Positions 1-7,710 of a DNA stretch of 64,000 bases are shown here, one piece after another. The notes beneath the pieces are model-generated. The model saw only the letters and a program-made list of their open reading frames with translations, ran no database searches and was not told where the DNA came from. The DNA comes from Desulfallas sp. Bu1-1. Its GTDB lineage: Bacteria; Bacillota; Desulfotomaculia; Desulfotomaculales; Desulfallaceae. Location: assembly GCF_015594625.1 (NCBI RefSeq), contig NZ_JADNRQ010000004.1:1-64000 (forward strand). Reading direction: 5' to 3'. Every line of letters starts with the position of its first letter. Position 1 is the stretch's first letter. A program made the position numbers and the translations under genes.

Positions 1-373
1 GCTCGGCCAGTTTGAGTACGTTCGCTAAACCGCGGCGCTTCTGGTTTAGGCCGCTGGACACGTCCGTGAATTCCGCCCTGACGGTAAAACTGTTTTCCCG
101 GGCGTAATGCCGCAACCGTTCCATCTGCCGGTCCAGGTTGCCCGCGTTGGCCTGCTTTTTTGTGGATACCCGGGCGTAAAGCACGACTGCTGTTTCCTGT
201 CCGTCAATCATTTGGCCGGATTGTAAGAGTTTGTTGAGTTCTTCTATAGAGTACCGGCGCTGGCCTCCAGGCAAACGGACGGGCTTGATTAAGCCGCGCT
301 TTTCCCAGTTGCGCAGGCTATTGGGGTGGACGCCCAACTTTTTTGCCGCTTTACTGATGGTTAAAAGTTCCAT
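1..373 (-). CDS. IS607-type serine recombinase (TnpA), 3' end outside window
   Basis: Reading leftward from an ATG at 373, the protein begins with a MerR-type helix-turn-helix (MELLTISKAAKKLGVHPNS, then RNWEKRGLIKP), followed by the start of a serine-recombinase catalytic domain (VVLYARVSTKKQ, with the nucleophilic serine of the RVS motif, then the DRQMERLR segment). This fusion order is diagnostic of IS607-family transposases, which cut and join DNA through a phosphoserine intermediate. The gene runs off the window at base 1, so its C-terminus and any linked tnpB cannot be seen. No frameshift is visible in the part present. Confidence 0.88.
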   Translation of the reverse strand, partial: MELLTISKAAKKLGVHPNSLRNWEKRGLIKPVRLPGGQRRYSIEELNKLLQSGQMIDGQETAVVLYARVSTKKQANAGNLDRQMERLRHYARENSFTVRAEFTDVSSGLNQKRRGLANVLKLAE

Positions 374-443
374 GAATTTATGGTAGTTATTTTGTTATGT
401 TTTGTCAATATTTGTTTGCTTGTTAGCAGCTGCTACATACCTC

Positions 444-1286
444 CTAATGACCTTTTAGAGCACTTACAAGTAAGTCCACATTTTTTTCCACCGCGCTGCT
501 CCAGGTATCGGTTTGAGGAAAAGCTCCGGGGAAATTGGACAGGGTTACCCGGGCCGCACCCAATTCCCTGGCAATGCCGGCCCCGGTTTCGGGCCCGCTT
601 TGTAAATTATCCACTACCAGTTTTACACCGGCCTGCCGGCCCTGTACGACCAGGTTTTGCATCACCTGTGGAGTAAGTTCTTCCGGTCGCCCGTAAGTGG
701 CCACCACATCAAAGCCGGCCCATTTTAAAAAACCCTGCTGCATATCGGCACAAATCACCTTCACATTTGCTGCACTGGCAGCATTCAACTTGCCCAGCAA
801 TTCTTTACCCTTGGCTTCCACGTTCGCAGCTATACGGGCGGCATTTTGTTCATAATAGGTCTTATTGGCCGGATCCTTTTCCGCCAGCACGGCAGCTATT
901 TTTTGCACAGCTTCTTTTTGCACCGGCGGTGCCATCCAGTTACCGGCCACATCCACCGGCATCACGGCCAATTGCTCGTTATGCACAGAATCGATAAGAT
1001 CCCGGGTAAACATTTCGCCCTGCCAGGTATGGAGCAAAAATAAATGGGCTGTAGCCAGCTTCTGTACATCATCCGGTTTAAGATCAAAGTGCCCGGGGCA
1101 GGAGCCTGGTGGAATAATATTAACCACCTCTACCTTATCACCGCCCACTTCCTGCACAATATTGTCAATCAGGGAAGTTCCGGTGACCACCTTTAACTTA
1201 TTGCTTTCTTTGGCCGCACACCCGGCAATTAGTACCAACACCATGAGCAAAGCAATAACCGCAGTTAATCTTTTTTTCATTTTCAC
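444..1286 (-). CDS. Metal ABC transporter substrate-binding lipoprotein (ZnuA/TroA family)
   Basis: This is an extracytoplasmic cluster A-I metal-binding protein. It has a lipoprotein signal ending in LIAGC, then TroA-fold segments such as TGTSLIDNIVQEVGGDKVEV and PGSCPGHFDLKPDDVQKL. The usual first metal-ligand motif (PHxYEP) is here PGHFDLKP, and the second and third histidines of classical ZnuA/TroA are not obvious, so the metal or ligand may differ from zinc or manganese. The GTG at 1286 is chosen because a strong AGGAGG lies 8 nt before it; an ATG 6 nt downstream is the alternative. No permease or ATPase adjoins it, but a permease remnant lies at 2459-2604. The conserved hairpin at 1318-1363 sits just upstream. 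Confidence 0.82.
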   Translation of the reverse strand: MKMKKRLTAVIALLMVLVLIAGCAAKESNKLKVVTGTSLIDNIVQEVGGDKVEVVNIIPPGSCPGHFDLKPDDVQKLATAHLFLLHTWQGEMFTRDLIDSVHNEQLAVMPVDVAGNWMAPPVQKEAVQKIAAVLAEKDPANKTYYEQNAARIAANVEAKGKELLGKLNAASAANVKVICADMQQGFLKWAGFDVVATYGRPEELTPQVMQNLVVQGRQAGVKLVVDNLQSGPETGAGIARELGAARVTLSNFPGAFPQTDTWSSAVEKNVDLLVSALKGH

Positions 1287-1317
1287 TCGCCCAACCTCCT
1301 TTTTGAACATAAAAAGA

Positions 1318-1363
1318 CCACGAAAGTCTACTCCCGCACTTACCGGGTTAGAAACCTTCGTGG
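1318..1363 (-). promoter_or_regulatory. Conserved leader hairpin copy 1 (CCAYG element, terminator-like)
   Basis: On the minus strand CCACGAAGGTTT pairs with AGACTTTCGTGG around an inner CCCG...CGGG hairpin, and TCTTTTT follows. The hairpin ends about 25 nt before the ribosome site of the metal-binding lipoprotein gene. It shares its outer helix, including the GRAGG/CUUUC wobble-rich segment, with four other copies in this window. Upstream of it in the same transcript is a CTTGC-CGAA-GCAAG hairpin. The structure and position fit transcription attenuation; the ligand is unknown. Confidence 0.6.
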
Positions 1364-1528
1364 CCTCTATTTCGCCATTCGCAAGCTCCCCTGGTTACCT
1401 TGCTTCGGCAAGTTTAATAATTTTATTTGACATGTGAAAATAAATTCCTGCCGTTTATAAAAATTTTTAAATTATCCCAAGCAAGGCAACCGTTTGCTGG
1501 TTTATGGGATATTCATTAGGTATAAACT

Positions 1529-1924
1529 TCACTTCTTGTTTACAAGGTGTTTAGTTATATATTGGCAAAACAGCTCCAAGTCCTCTAATCTTGTCTGTAA
1601 TATTTCATGTAGTTCCTGCACAGTTACCTTGTTATATTCATGTACTAAGCGGTTCCGGTAACCGGCCATACCCGCAATTTGATCGGCAAAATCTGCCGGC
1701 AATATTTCTTTTTCCTTCAACATAGTAATAACAGACCGGTAATCATGGGGTATTCCTGACCCGGATTTAACTACTAGATGCCGACCTAAATCAAACAAGG
1801 CTTCCAAAGCCTTGCGCAACCTGTTTTCAGCAATATCCTGGGCATCTTCGTTTTTCTGAAATTCTTCCTTTGGTACCTGGGCAAGTTTTTTTAATCTATT
1901 AAAAGAAGACCGAATGATCCCCAA
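1529..1924 (-). CDS. hepT: HepT-like ribonuclease toxin (DUF86 family)
   Basis: The 131-residue helical protein carries the HEPN/HepT motif R-N-x4-H-x-Y as RNRLVHEY near residue 90, the catalytic signature of HepT RNases. It lies 21 nt downstream of a MntA-type nucleotidyltransferase gene, the standard order of the mntA-hepT toxin-antitoxin module, in which MntA adenylylates the tyrosine of the HepT motif and silences it. The only start after the upstream in-frame stop is a TTG at 1924 with a weak ribosome site, so translation probably depends on coupling to mntA. Confidence 0.85.
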   Translation of the reverse strand: MGIIRSSFNRLKKLAQVPKEEFQKNEDAQDIAENRLRKALEALFDLGRHLVVKSGSGIPHDYRSVITMLKEKEILPADFADQIAGMAGYRNRLVHEYNKVTVQELHEILQTRLEDLELFCQYITKHLVNKK

Positions 1925-1945
1925 TTTTTTGCTATCAACTGGTGA

Positions 1946-2377
1946 TTATACAAATAAATTTCCCTCCATTAACTCCTCATAAAACTCCCGGTGGGCAGCT
2001 TTGAGGTGATACATAAAATCAAGATATTCCCTGGTTACGTTATCTTCGAAATCGGTACGCAAATCATCATCCGTACAGTAAATAACCTTACTGGCACTGA
2101 TTACTTCAAAACGCATGGGGACTTTAACTGAGTGTAAAAATAGCAGGTCTACTTCAAACGGTGCAAACACCTCGGACAGCTTGGGATACAGCTTAATAAA
2201 ACGCTGCACATTGCTTTTGGGTGATTTACTAAGAAGCAGTGCCAGATCTACATCTCCAGGTTGAGTAACCTTTTCATCCAGGTATGAACCAAAAAGATAA
2301 ACAGCAATAATGTCCGGTTCTTGCTTTAAAATCTCTATAAGTTTTTCTTGGTTGAATTGTTTTTTATTATTTTGCAT
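1946..2377 (-). CDS. mntA: MntA-like nucleotidyltransferase antitoxin
   Basis: This small nucleotidyltransferase has the signature GS-x10-DxD (GSYLDEKVTQPGDVD, residues about 31-45), with the two aspartates that bind metal. In characterised MntA/HepT pairs it transfers AMP groups onto the HepT tyrosine. It starts at an ATG at 2377 after a GGTGGGG sequence and is followed directly by hepT. The C-terminal part (YLDFMYHLKAAHREFYEELM) is helical and typical of this family. Confidence 0.85.
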   Translation of the reverse strand: MQNNKKQFNQEKLIEILKQEPDIIAVYLFGSYLDEKVTQPGDVDLALLLSKSPKSNVQRFIKLYPKLSEVFAPFEVDLLFLHSVKVPMRFEVISASKVIYCTDDDLRTDFEDNVTREYLDFMYHLKAAHREFYEELMEGNLFV

Positions 2378-2458
2378 TTTAACCCCACCCGAAAAATCCT
2401 AAAGTAATTATACTAACTTTAACATTCCTTTTCCAATTTTTTTTCGGACTTTCATTCC

Positions 2459-2604
2459 CAGATAGTACAGGCCGTAATAGAAACATCATCGGTTTTGTTA
2501 GCCGGCATGGAGGAATTCAGGAGGACGTATCCATCGGGATATTTTTTTCTGCCGCCATGGCCTTTGGGATAGCTGTTGTCGGGCTAAACAAAGGTTGCTT
2601 ATGA
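2459..2604 (+). pseudogene. Remnant of a metal ABC-3 permease (ZnuB/MntB-like)
   Basis: One frame reads QIVQAVIETSSVLLAG and, after a one-base shift near 2507, the next frame reads EDVSIGIFFSAAMAFGIAVV before a stop. The second stretch resembles the membrane core of ABC-3 metal permeases (ETAIGxxFxxxxALGxxLI). No start codon or further coding homology is present, so this is a decayed fragment of about 48 codons. It could be the lost partner of the substrate-binding lipoprotein at 444-1286. The assignment rests on a short match. Confidence 0.45.
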
Positions 2605-2689
2605 TTGGGGGTCAAAAAAAGTTTTAATTATATGGACAGTTTAGCGAAAGTATGTTAATCTTTTTAAAAAAATATAATAAACTAAAATA

Positions 2690-2806
2690 GGATGATAAGA
2701 ATCATCCGTTGGACCGCTGAAAGCGGTCAGATAATGAGTATTCATTTGAAAAATATTATGCCATGGAGGTTTTTAACCTGCAGAAGCAGGTATAAACTTT
2801 CATGGC
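2690..2806 (+). promoter_or_regulatory. Structured leader with CCAYG hairpin copy 2
   Basis: The element holds three hairpins. GGATGAT-AAGA-ATCATCC lies at 2690-2707, GACCGC-TGAAA-GCGGTC at about 2712-2728, and a long hairpin at 2760-2806 in which CCATGGAGGTTT pairs fully with AAACTTTCATGG around ACCTGC-AGAA-GCAGGT. The last is followed by ATTTTAATTTT. The 5' hairpins and their flanks (AATAA..., then RTTGG) are closely similar to the leader at 11613-11745. The stretch TCCGTTGG between hairpins can pair with CCATGGA of the terminator-like hairpin, giving a possible antiterminator. Confidence 0.55.
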
Positions 2807-2863
2807 ATTTTAATTTTAGCTAAAAGCTTAACCTTGGCAGGGTCTTTAACCTCCTTAAAGTAA

Positions 2864-2911
2864 TTCTGCTACCAGGTTTACATGCACCGGTAGTAGAATA
2901 ATTCCTTTTTT
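2864..2911 (+). terminator. Hairpin plus T-run in the leader region
   Basis: TTCTGCTACC pairs with GGTAGTAGAA around a 15-nt loop, and TAATTCCTTTTTT follows. It is one of a series of hairpins between 2690 and 3080, a stretch that contains no gene. It may be an attenuator or a leftover of an older leader. Confidence 0.4.
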
Positions 2912-2914
2912 CGA

Positions 2915-2969
2915 CCGGCGTATGGGGTTGGTAACCCCTAAACTAACCTCATGCGCCGGGGTTCTTTTT
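2915..2969 (+). terminator. Second hairpin plus T-run in the leader region
   Basis: CCGGCGTATG pairs with CATGCGCCGG, enclosing a small GGGGTTGGTAACCCC hairpin, and GGTTCTTTTT follows. The geometry is that of an intrinsic terminator. No coding sequence was seen between it and the broken DUF4198 gene at 3183. Confidence 0.45.
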
Positions 2970-3035
2970 AGACTTTTACTTAACAGTAATACAATAAAAC
3001 TCATTAGTTACTGATTTTAAAAACATGTATTTTGA

Positions 3036-3080
3036 CCATGAAGGTCATTGTCTTGTAGAAGCAAGATGGACTTTTCATGG
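3036..3080 (+). promoter_or_regulatory. CCAYG hairpin copy 3
   Basis: CCATGAAGG-TC pairs with GACTTTTCATGG (one bulged U) around GTCTTG-TAGAA-GCAAGAT, and TTATTTATTTT follows. It lies about 100 nt before the DUF4198 reading frame. Compared with the other copies, paired bases change together (CCATGA with TCATGG, CCACGG with TCGTGG), which supports a conserved RNA helix. The 5' hairpins of copies 2 and 4 are absent here. Confidence 0.5.
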
Positions 3081-3182
3081 TTATTTATTTTGTTGGGCTT
3101 AAGGGGGGTGACGGTAAGCCGTTAATAAAAATGATAGGATTTCTGTTTAAGATTTAAAAAAATACACCTATTTAGAAGGAGG

Positions 3183-3677
3183 ATGATCAAATTAAACAAA
3201 AAAACAAGCGCTTTTTTCAAGGACACCACCCACCTGATGGTTTACGGTCACGAATCGTGGCTGGAACTGGCCGGAAGTCACGGCCACGTGGGTGAAAACG
3301 TAACGGTTTATCTCAAATGGGGCCATAATATGCAAGTCGACGGGCTGGCCGGGAAAGAGGAGATGAAGGCCTTGCAGTGGCAGGAAATGACGGGAAGAGA
3401 CGGGCGGCTCGCCCTGCAGGCCAGGGAGTCCGGCCGTTACCTTCTGATTGCCCGCTGCCGGGTGCTCGAAGGGGAAGAAGGGGGCTACGATGAGCTTTCG
3501 TTGACCACCACTTACGCGTTTATGGTTACAAAATAAAAAGCACTTAACGGCACGGTATCGGCGGTGAGCAATACATTGGAAATAGTGCCCCAGGGCGAAT
3601 TATACCAGGCAGCGGGCGACACCCTGCAGGTAAAGGTATTGTACAAGGGTGAGGCTTTGACCGGGGCCATTCCATGA
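3183..3677 (+). pseudogene. DUF4198-like (nickel-uptake associated) gene with in-frame stop
   Basis: The first 117 codons read like the N-terminal half of DUF4198 proteins (VYGHESWLELAG, VGENVTVYLKWGHNMQVDG), extracytoplasmic partners of nickel ECF transporters. A TAA at 3534 interrupts the frame. The same frame then continues with the matching second half (NTLEIVPQGELYQAAGD, then LQVKVLYKGEALTGAIP) up to a TGA at 3675, where the family normally goes on. Because the frame is kept, the TAA looks like a point nonsense mutation in an already shortened gene. There is no signal peptide, and the ATG directly abuts AGGAGG, so the 5' end is also doubtful. Confidence 0.65.
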
Positions 3678-3713
3678 TTAAATAATTCCAAAAGAAAAAG
3701 GGGGACCATTTTT

Positions 3714-4868
3714 ATGCAAAAGTTTAAGGTACCGTTTAAAGTACTGATTATAACCATTTTACTCATTATTACAGCTACAGCTTTTACGGGTTGTGGGCAG
3801 AAAGAGGAAGTAAGTAAAGAACAACAAATCACGGTCACAGATCTCGCTGGGCGGGAAGTAACACTGAAGGCGCCGGTTGATAAAGTGATACTTCAGTATA
3901 GTGGTAGTGGTGGCGGTTTTATTACCTTGCTTGCCTTAGAGGGAAAAGAAGCTCCTAAAAAAATAGCAGGTTGGGACCCCGGGTTGAAAGAATACCGGTA
4001 CGATATGTGGCAAAAATTTTTAGAAGCGATTCCAGAACTGGAAAACATACCAGATGTGGGGAACATAGATAAAGAAACATTTAGTGTAGAAAAGGTTGTT
4101 TCTTTAAAACCTGATGTACTTATCCTACCTTTAGATCTATACAGAAACGCTAAAGAAGTTGTTAGCAAATTGGAAGATGCAGGTATACCTACTGTAGTTA
4201 TGGATTATCATTCAGAAACCCTTGAAAACCATACGAAAAGTGCTCTGTTGTTGGGTAGAATTTTGGGGAAAGAAAAGAGAGCCCAGGAAATCACAGATTT
4301 TTACAAAGAGCAGGTTAATAAAGTATACTCCCGTCTGGAAAAAATAGAAAAATCGAAGCCAGCGGTTTACGTAGAATGTGGTTCGCAGGGGCCATCCACT
4401 TATGGTAATTCTTATGGCAATTATATGTGGGGTGCATTAACAGAACAGTGTGGCGGAACAAACATAGCCAAAGGGAAAATAGAAAATTATGGTCCGCTAA
4501 ATCCCGAGTATATTTTGAAGACAAACCCTGATGTGATAATTATAACGGGCTCATACTGGCCGAAGACTCCTGATTCGATGAGACTTGGCTATATTGCCGA
4601 CCCAGAAGAATCAAAAAATCTCCTCAAGAATTTTACAAAGCGTCCCGGCTGGGAAAATATAAACGCGGTAAAAAACAACAGGGTTTATTCCATAAATCAC
4701 GGGCTTTCAAGAGAAATTTGGGATTTTGTACCAATTCAATACCTTGCCAAGGTTTTCTATCCGGAAGAATTCAAGGATTTAGATCCGGTAGATAGTTTTA
4801 AAGAGTTCCATGAAAGATTCCTACCAGTGGATTATAGCGGTGTATGGATGATGAGTCTTACAGATTAA
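3714..4868 (+). CDS. FecB/BtuF-type metal-chelate binding lipoprotein
   Basis: This is a cluster A-II (periplasmic-binding-protein 2, PF01497-type) substrate-binding lipoprotein of 384 residues. It has a signal peptide ending in FTGC. The mature part begins ITVTDLAGREVTLKAPVDKV, the family hallmark, followed by the two lobes joined by a long helix. Such proteins deliver siderophores, haem, cobalamin or metal chelates to a FecCD-type permease. The permease and ATPase genes follow directly, then three methyltransferase genes. The broken DUF4198 gene and the neighbouring nickel/cobalt genes suggest a nickel or cobalt chelate, but the ligand cannot be read from the sequence. Confidence 0.88.
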   Translation: MQKFKVPFKVLIITILLIITATAFTGCGQKEEVSKEQQITVTDLAGREVTLKAPVDKVILQYSGSGGGFITLLALEGKEAPKKIAGWDPGLKEYRYDMWQKFLEAIPELENIPDVGNIDKETFSVEKVVSLKPDVLILPLDLYRNAKEVVSKLEDAGIPTVVMDYHSETLENHTKSALLLGRILGKEKRAQEITDFYKEQVNKVYSRLEKIEKSKPAVYVECGSQGPSTYGNSYGNYMWGALTEQCGGTNIAKGKIENYGPLNPEYILKTNPDVIIITGSYWPKTPDSMRLGYIADPEESKNLLKNFTKRPGWENINAVKNNRVYSINHGLSREIWDFVPIQYLAKVFYPEEFKDLDPVDSFKEFHERFLPVDYSGVWMMSLTD

Positions 4869-4903
4869 TCAGTCTGTTATTTTGGGGAATTGACTAATAA
4901 ATT

Positions 4904-4943
4904 GGGGAGCAAGGGACCTTGGATTTAAAGGCCCTCGATCCCC
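4904..4943 (+). other. Intergenic hairpin between binding-protein and permease genes
   Basis: GGGGAGCAAGGGACCTT can pair with AAGGCCCTCGATCCCC. No T-run follows, so it is probably an mRNA-stabilising or partial-attenuation hairpin of the kind that lets binding-protein mRNA exceed permease mRNA. Confidence 0.4.
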
Positions 4944-5001
4944 TACCTCGATCCCCTAAATATATACCTTTTATTACGCTAGCAAAGAAAGGATTGAAAA
5001 A

Positions 5002-6057
5002 GTGGCCACAAAGATAGATATTCAGGCTAAAGAGATATACTGCGAAATAACAGGCCGAAAGTATATCCTTTTGGTCTTACTCGCAGTCGCTTGTGTTTTT
5101 ACTTTGATCATAGATATTTTAGTAGGACCGGCGTGGCTATCAATTCGGGAAGTCTTTTCAGCAATTTTCATGGCAAATTCCAGCGATCCTACAACACATG
5201 TTATTGTTTGGACAATAAGATTGCCAATTGCTTTGATGGCAATTGTAGTTGGTGCAACCCTCGGCATTGCAGGTGCGGAAATGCAGACGATACTTGATAA
5301 CCCCCTGGCGAGTCCCTATACGCTTGGCGTATCGGCAGGAGCAGGATTTGGCGCCGCCCTGGCTTTAGTTCTTGGTGTGGGTATAGTTCCTTATGCAGGG
5401 GAATATCTCGTTTCCATTAACGCCTTCTTTTTTTCCTTGCTTACCTGTCTCCTAATATATTTCATTGGCAAAGCAAGGAGGGTAACAGCAGAGACCATGA
5501 TACTTGCCGGAATTGCTTTGCTGTTTCTGTTTCACTCCTTATTAGCATTACTACAATATATAGCAACAGAAGAAGCTCTGCAGGCAATAGTTTTTTGGTT
5601 ATTTGGAAATCTCATGAAAACTACCTGGCCAAAGTTAGGAATTGTCGCTGCAGTTTTAATTATCGTTGTCCCGTTGCTTGCTAAGGACGCCTGGAAACTT
5701 ACTGCATTAAGATTGGGAGATGAGAAAGCTAAAAGCTTGGGAATTGATGTTGAGAAGCTGAGATTAAAAGCATTTATATTGATTTCTCTTCTTACGGCGG
5801 CTGCCGTATGTTTTGTCGGTACAATAGGCTTCATAGGTCTTGTAGGGCCCCACATAGCCAGAATGCTTGTGGGAGAGGATCAGCGGTTCTTCTTACCCAT
5901 GTCAGCTCTCGGAGGCGCTCTCTTGCTTTCAGCTGCATCAATAGGTAGCAAAGTAATCATTCCAGGAGCTGTTTTTCCAATAGGAATTGTCACCTCTCTT
6001 ATCGGTGTACCATTCTTTTTTTCCTTAATTTTAACAAAGAGAAGGGGATATTGGTGA
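5002..6057 (+). CDS. FecCD-family ABC permease
   Basis: The 351-residue protein has about ten hydrophobic segments and the FecCD signatures TIRLPIALMAIVVGATLGIA, GAEMQTILDNPLASPYTLG and TIGFIGLVGPHIARMLVG, the last being the cytoplasmic coupling region. It forms the membrane channel for the chelate bound by the preceding lipoprotein. It starts at a GTG (5002) after AAAGGATTG and overlaps the ATPase gene by a few bases, so the two are translationally coupled. Confidence 0.92.
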   Translation: MATKIDIQAKEIYCEITGRKYILLVLLAVACVFTLIIDILVGPAWLSIREVFSAIFMANSSDPTTHVIVWTIRLPIALMAIVVGATLGIAGAEMQTILDNPLASPYTLGVSAGAGFGAALALVLGVGIVPYAGEYLVSINAFFFSLLTCLLIYFIGKARRVTAETMILAGIALLFLFHSLLALLQYIATEEALQAIVFWLFGNLMKTTWPKLGIVAAVLIIVVPLLAKDAWKLTALRLGDEKAKSLGIDVEKLRLKAFILISLLTAAAVCFVGTIGFIGLVGPHIARMLVGEDQRFFLPMSALGGALLLSAASIGSKVIIPGAVFPIGIVTSLIGVPFFFSLILTKRRGYW

Positions 6058-6842
6058 GGTTAGAGATTAAGAACTTAAAGTTTAGCTACAATTCCAAGCC
6101 AGTTTTGAAAAATATAAATATCAAGGTATCGCCAGGAAAGATTACCGCTGTCATTGGCCCAAATGCTGCCGGAAAGTCGACGCTTCTTAAGTGTATAGCC
6201 GGGATAATAAGGCCTGAGGGAAATATTTTAATTGAAGGAAAAGAAATAAATACTATTAAAAAAGATAATATCACAAAACTTGTGAGTTACCTCACGCAGG
6301 AAAGCTCTGCTCGAGCTGTACTAAGTGTTTTTGAAGTAGTTCTTCTCGGGAGGCTACATTCCTTATCCTGGAAAGTTGACGATGATGACCTTGAGGTTGT
6401 TTGGGGTATATTAAAAGAATTGGGAATTCATAAATTGGCTTCAAGGCATTTCAACGAGTTAAGCGGTGGTCAAAGGCAAATGGTTTCTATAGCTCAAGCG
6501 CTTGTTCGAGAACCCAAAATTCTTCTCTTGGACGAGCCAACGAACAATTTGGATCTTCAACATCAACTTGAAATTTTTGATTTAATAAGGGAATTATCAG
6601 TAGAAAGGAATATTACTACCATTATTACATTACACCAGCTGAACATGGCAGCCAGGTGTGCCGATGAGTTAGTTATATTGAATAATGGAGAAGTCTATGC
6701 AGCAGGAAAACCGGAGTCTGTTTTAACTTCAGAGATGGTAAGGTCTGTATACGGGGTTAATGCCAGAGTCAATATTGGTGAGGATGACGGAATACCACAG
6801 ATAATTCCTATTAATTCTGTTAGGAGTAAACGTTTAGCTTAA
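6054..6842 (+). CDS. FecE/BtuD-type ABC transporter ATPase
   Basis: The protein is a standard iron-chelate-type ATPase with Walker A GPNAAGKST (about residue 35), the Q-loop region SYLTQESS, signature LSGGQRQ (about residue 137), Walker B ILLLDEPTNNLD and a switch histidine in ITLHQLN. The GTG at 6054 overlaps the stop of the permease gene and gives the natural N-terminus MRLEIKNLKFSYN; a TTG one codon earlier is also possible. It powers import of the chelate. Confidence 0.9.
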   Translation: MRLEIKNLKFSYNSKPVLKNINIKVSPGKITAVIGPNAAGKSTLLKCIAGIIRPEGNILIEGKEINTIKKDNITKLVSYLTQESSARAVLSVFEVVLLGRLHSLSWKVDDDDLEVVWGILKELGIHKLASRHFNELSGGQRQMVSIAQALVREPKILLLDEPTNNLDLQHQLEIFDLIRELSVERNITTIITLHQLNMAARCADELVILNNGEVYAAGKPESVLTSEMVRSVYGVNARVNIGEDDGIPQIIPINSVRSKRLA

Positions 6843-6868
6843 AGACTAAAAAAGGGGAGATGCCGGTC

Positions 6869-7678
6869 ATGCAAGATCTGGTAAATTGGGAAAAGGAATG
6901 GGAGGAAAAAACGATACAAATCAGCAAGGTTAGCGATACCATTTATTGGAACAAAAGAGCCAAAGACTATACCAATTATATAAAAACGAGCGATTATAAT
7001 CATGGAAGAAAAATAAGAGCGATATTTGAGAATGCAAATATATTAAAGCCGGAGTTTGAGGTCCTTGATATTGCAGCTGGGCCCGGCTCAGTATCCATTC
7101 CTTTTGCAGAAGTTGTTAAAAAAGTAACGGCAATAGAACCGGCAAAGGAAATGGTTGAAAATCTGCTTGGAAACGCTGAGGAAAAAGGAATTAAAAATAT
7201 TGAGATAATAAACAAAAAATGGGAGGAAGTAAATGACGCTGAATGGGAAAAGAAATTCGACCTCGTGATTTGCTCGCAAGCTTCATGGCAGTTCCCGGAT
7301 ATAGGAGAGCAATTAATGAGGATGAACAGAGTATCAAGGGGATATTGCTCTGTTGTAAACGGTATCAAGGATGATGATGAGTTCGCTAAAATATACAAGA
7401 AGTTAGAAATAAACCCTGAAAGCTTGGACCGTTTTATTTACCTGTTTAATATTCTTTATCAGAGAAATATGTTGGCTAATGTTAGGATGTTCGAAGTTGT
7501 TATGAGAAGGTCAGTTGATTCGGCATTAAGTATGTGGGAACTACTGCTCAGTAAATATAGAGAGCCGACTGATAAGGATAAGGAAACAATAAAAAAACAT
7601 GTATTTAGTAATTCCAAGGGTGGCTTATACCAGAGGAAAAGCAAAATGGCAGTGATGTGGTGGAAGGCTGTCGATTAG
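6869..7678 (+). CDS. Class I SAM-dependent methyltransferase (copy 1)
   Basis: Motif I is VLDIAAGPGSVSIPFA (about residue 70), with the acidic motif II in VTAIEPAKEM. An aromatic N-terminal region (YWNKRAKDYTNYIKTSDY) is shared with the next gene. Together these mark a Rossmann-fold SAM methyltransferase of unknown substrate. The ATG at 6869 is preferred because AGGGGAG lies 9 nt upstream; an ATG three codons earlier abuts that site. It is the fourth gene of the FecB/C/E operon. The next gene is a diverged duplicate. Confidence 0.82.
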   Translation: MQDLVNWEKEWEEKTIQISKVSDTIYWNKRAKDYTNYIKTSDYNHGRKIRAIFENANILKPEFEVLDIAAGPGSVSIPFAEVVKKVTAIEPAKEMVENLLGNAEEKGIKNIEIINKKWEEVNDAEWEKKFDLVICSQASWQFPDIGEQLMRMNRVSRGYCSVVNGIKDDDEFAKIYKKLEINPESLDRFIYLFNILYQRNMLANVRMFEVVMRRSVDSALSMWELLLSKYREPTDKDKETIKKHVFSNSKGGLYQRKSKMAVMWWKAVD

Positions 7679-7710
7679 AATCTTTAATTTTTTATTGGGA
7701 GGTAATTGAT

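Noticed and set aside
1364-1440. Mn (yybP-ykoY) riboswitch upstream of the ZnuA-like gene
   Set aside because: An AGGGGAG sequence is present, but the second conserved loop and overall helix order are missing.
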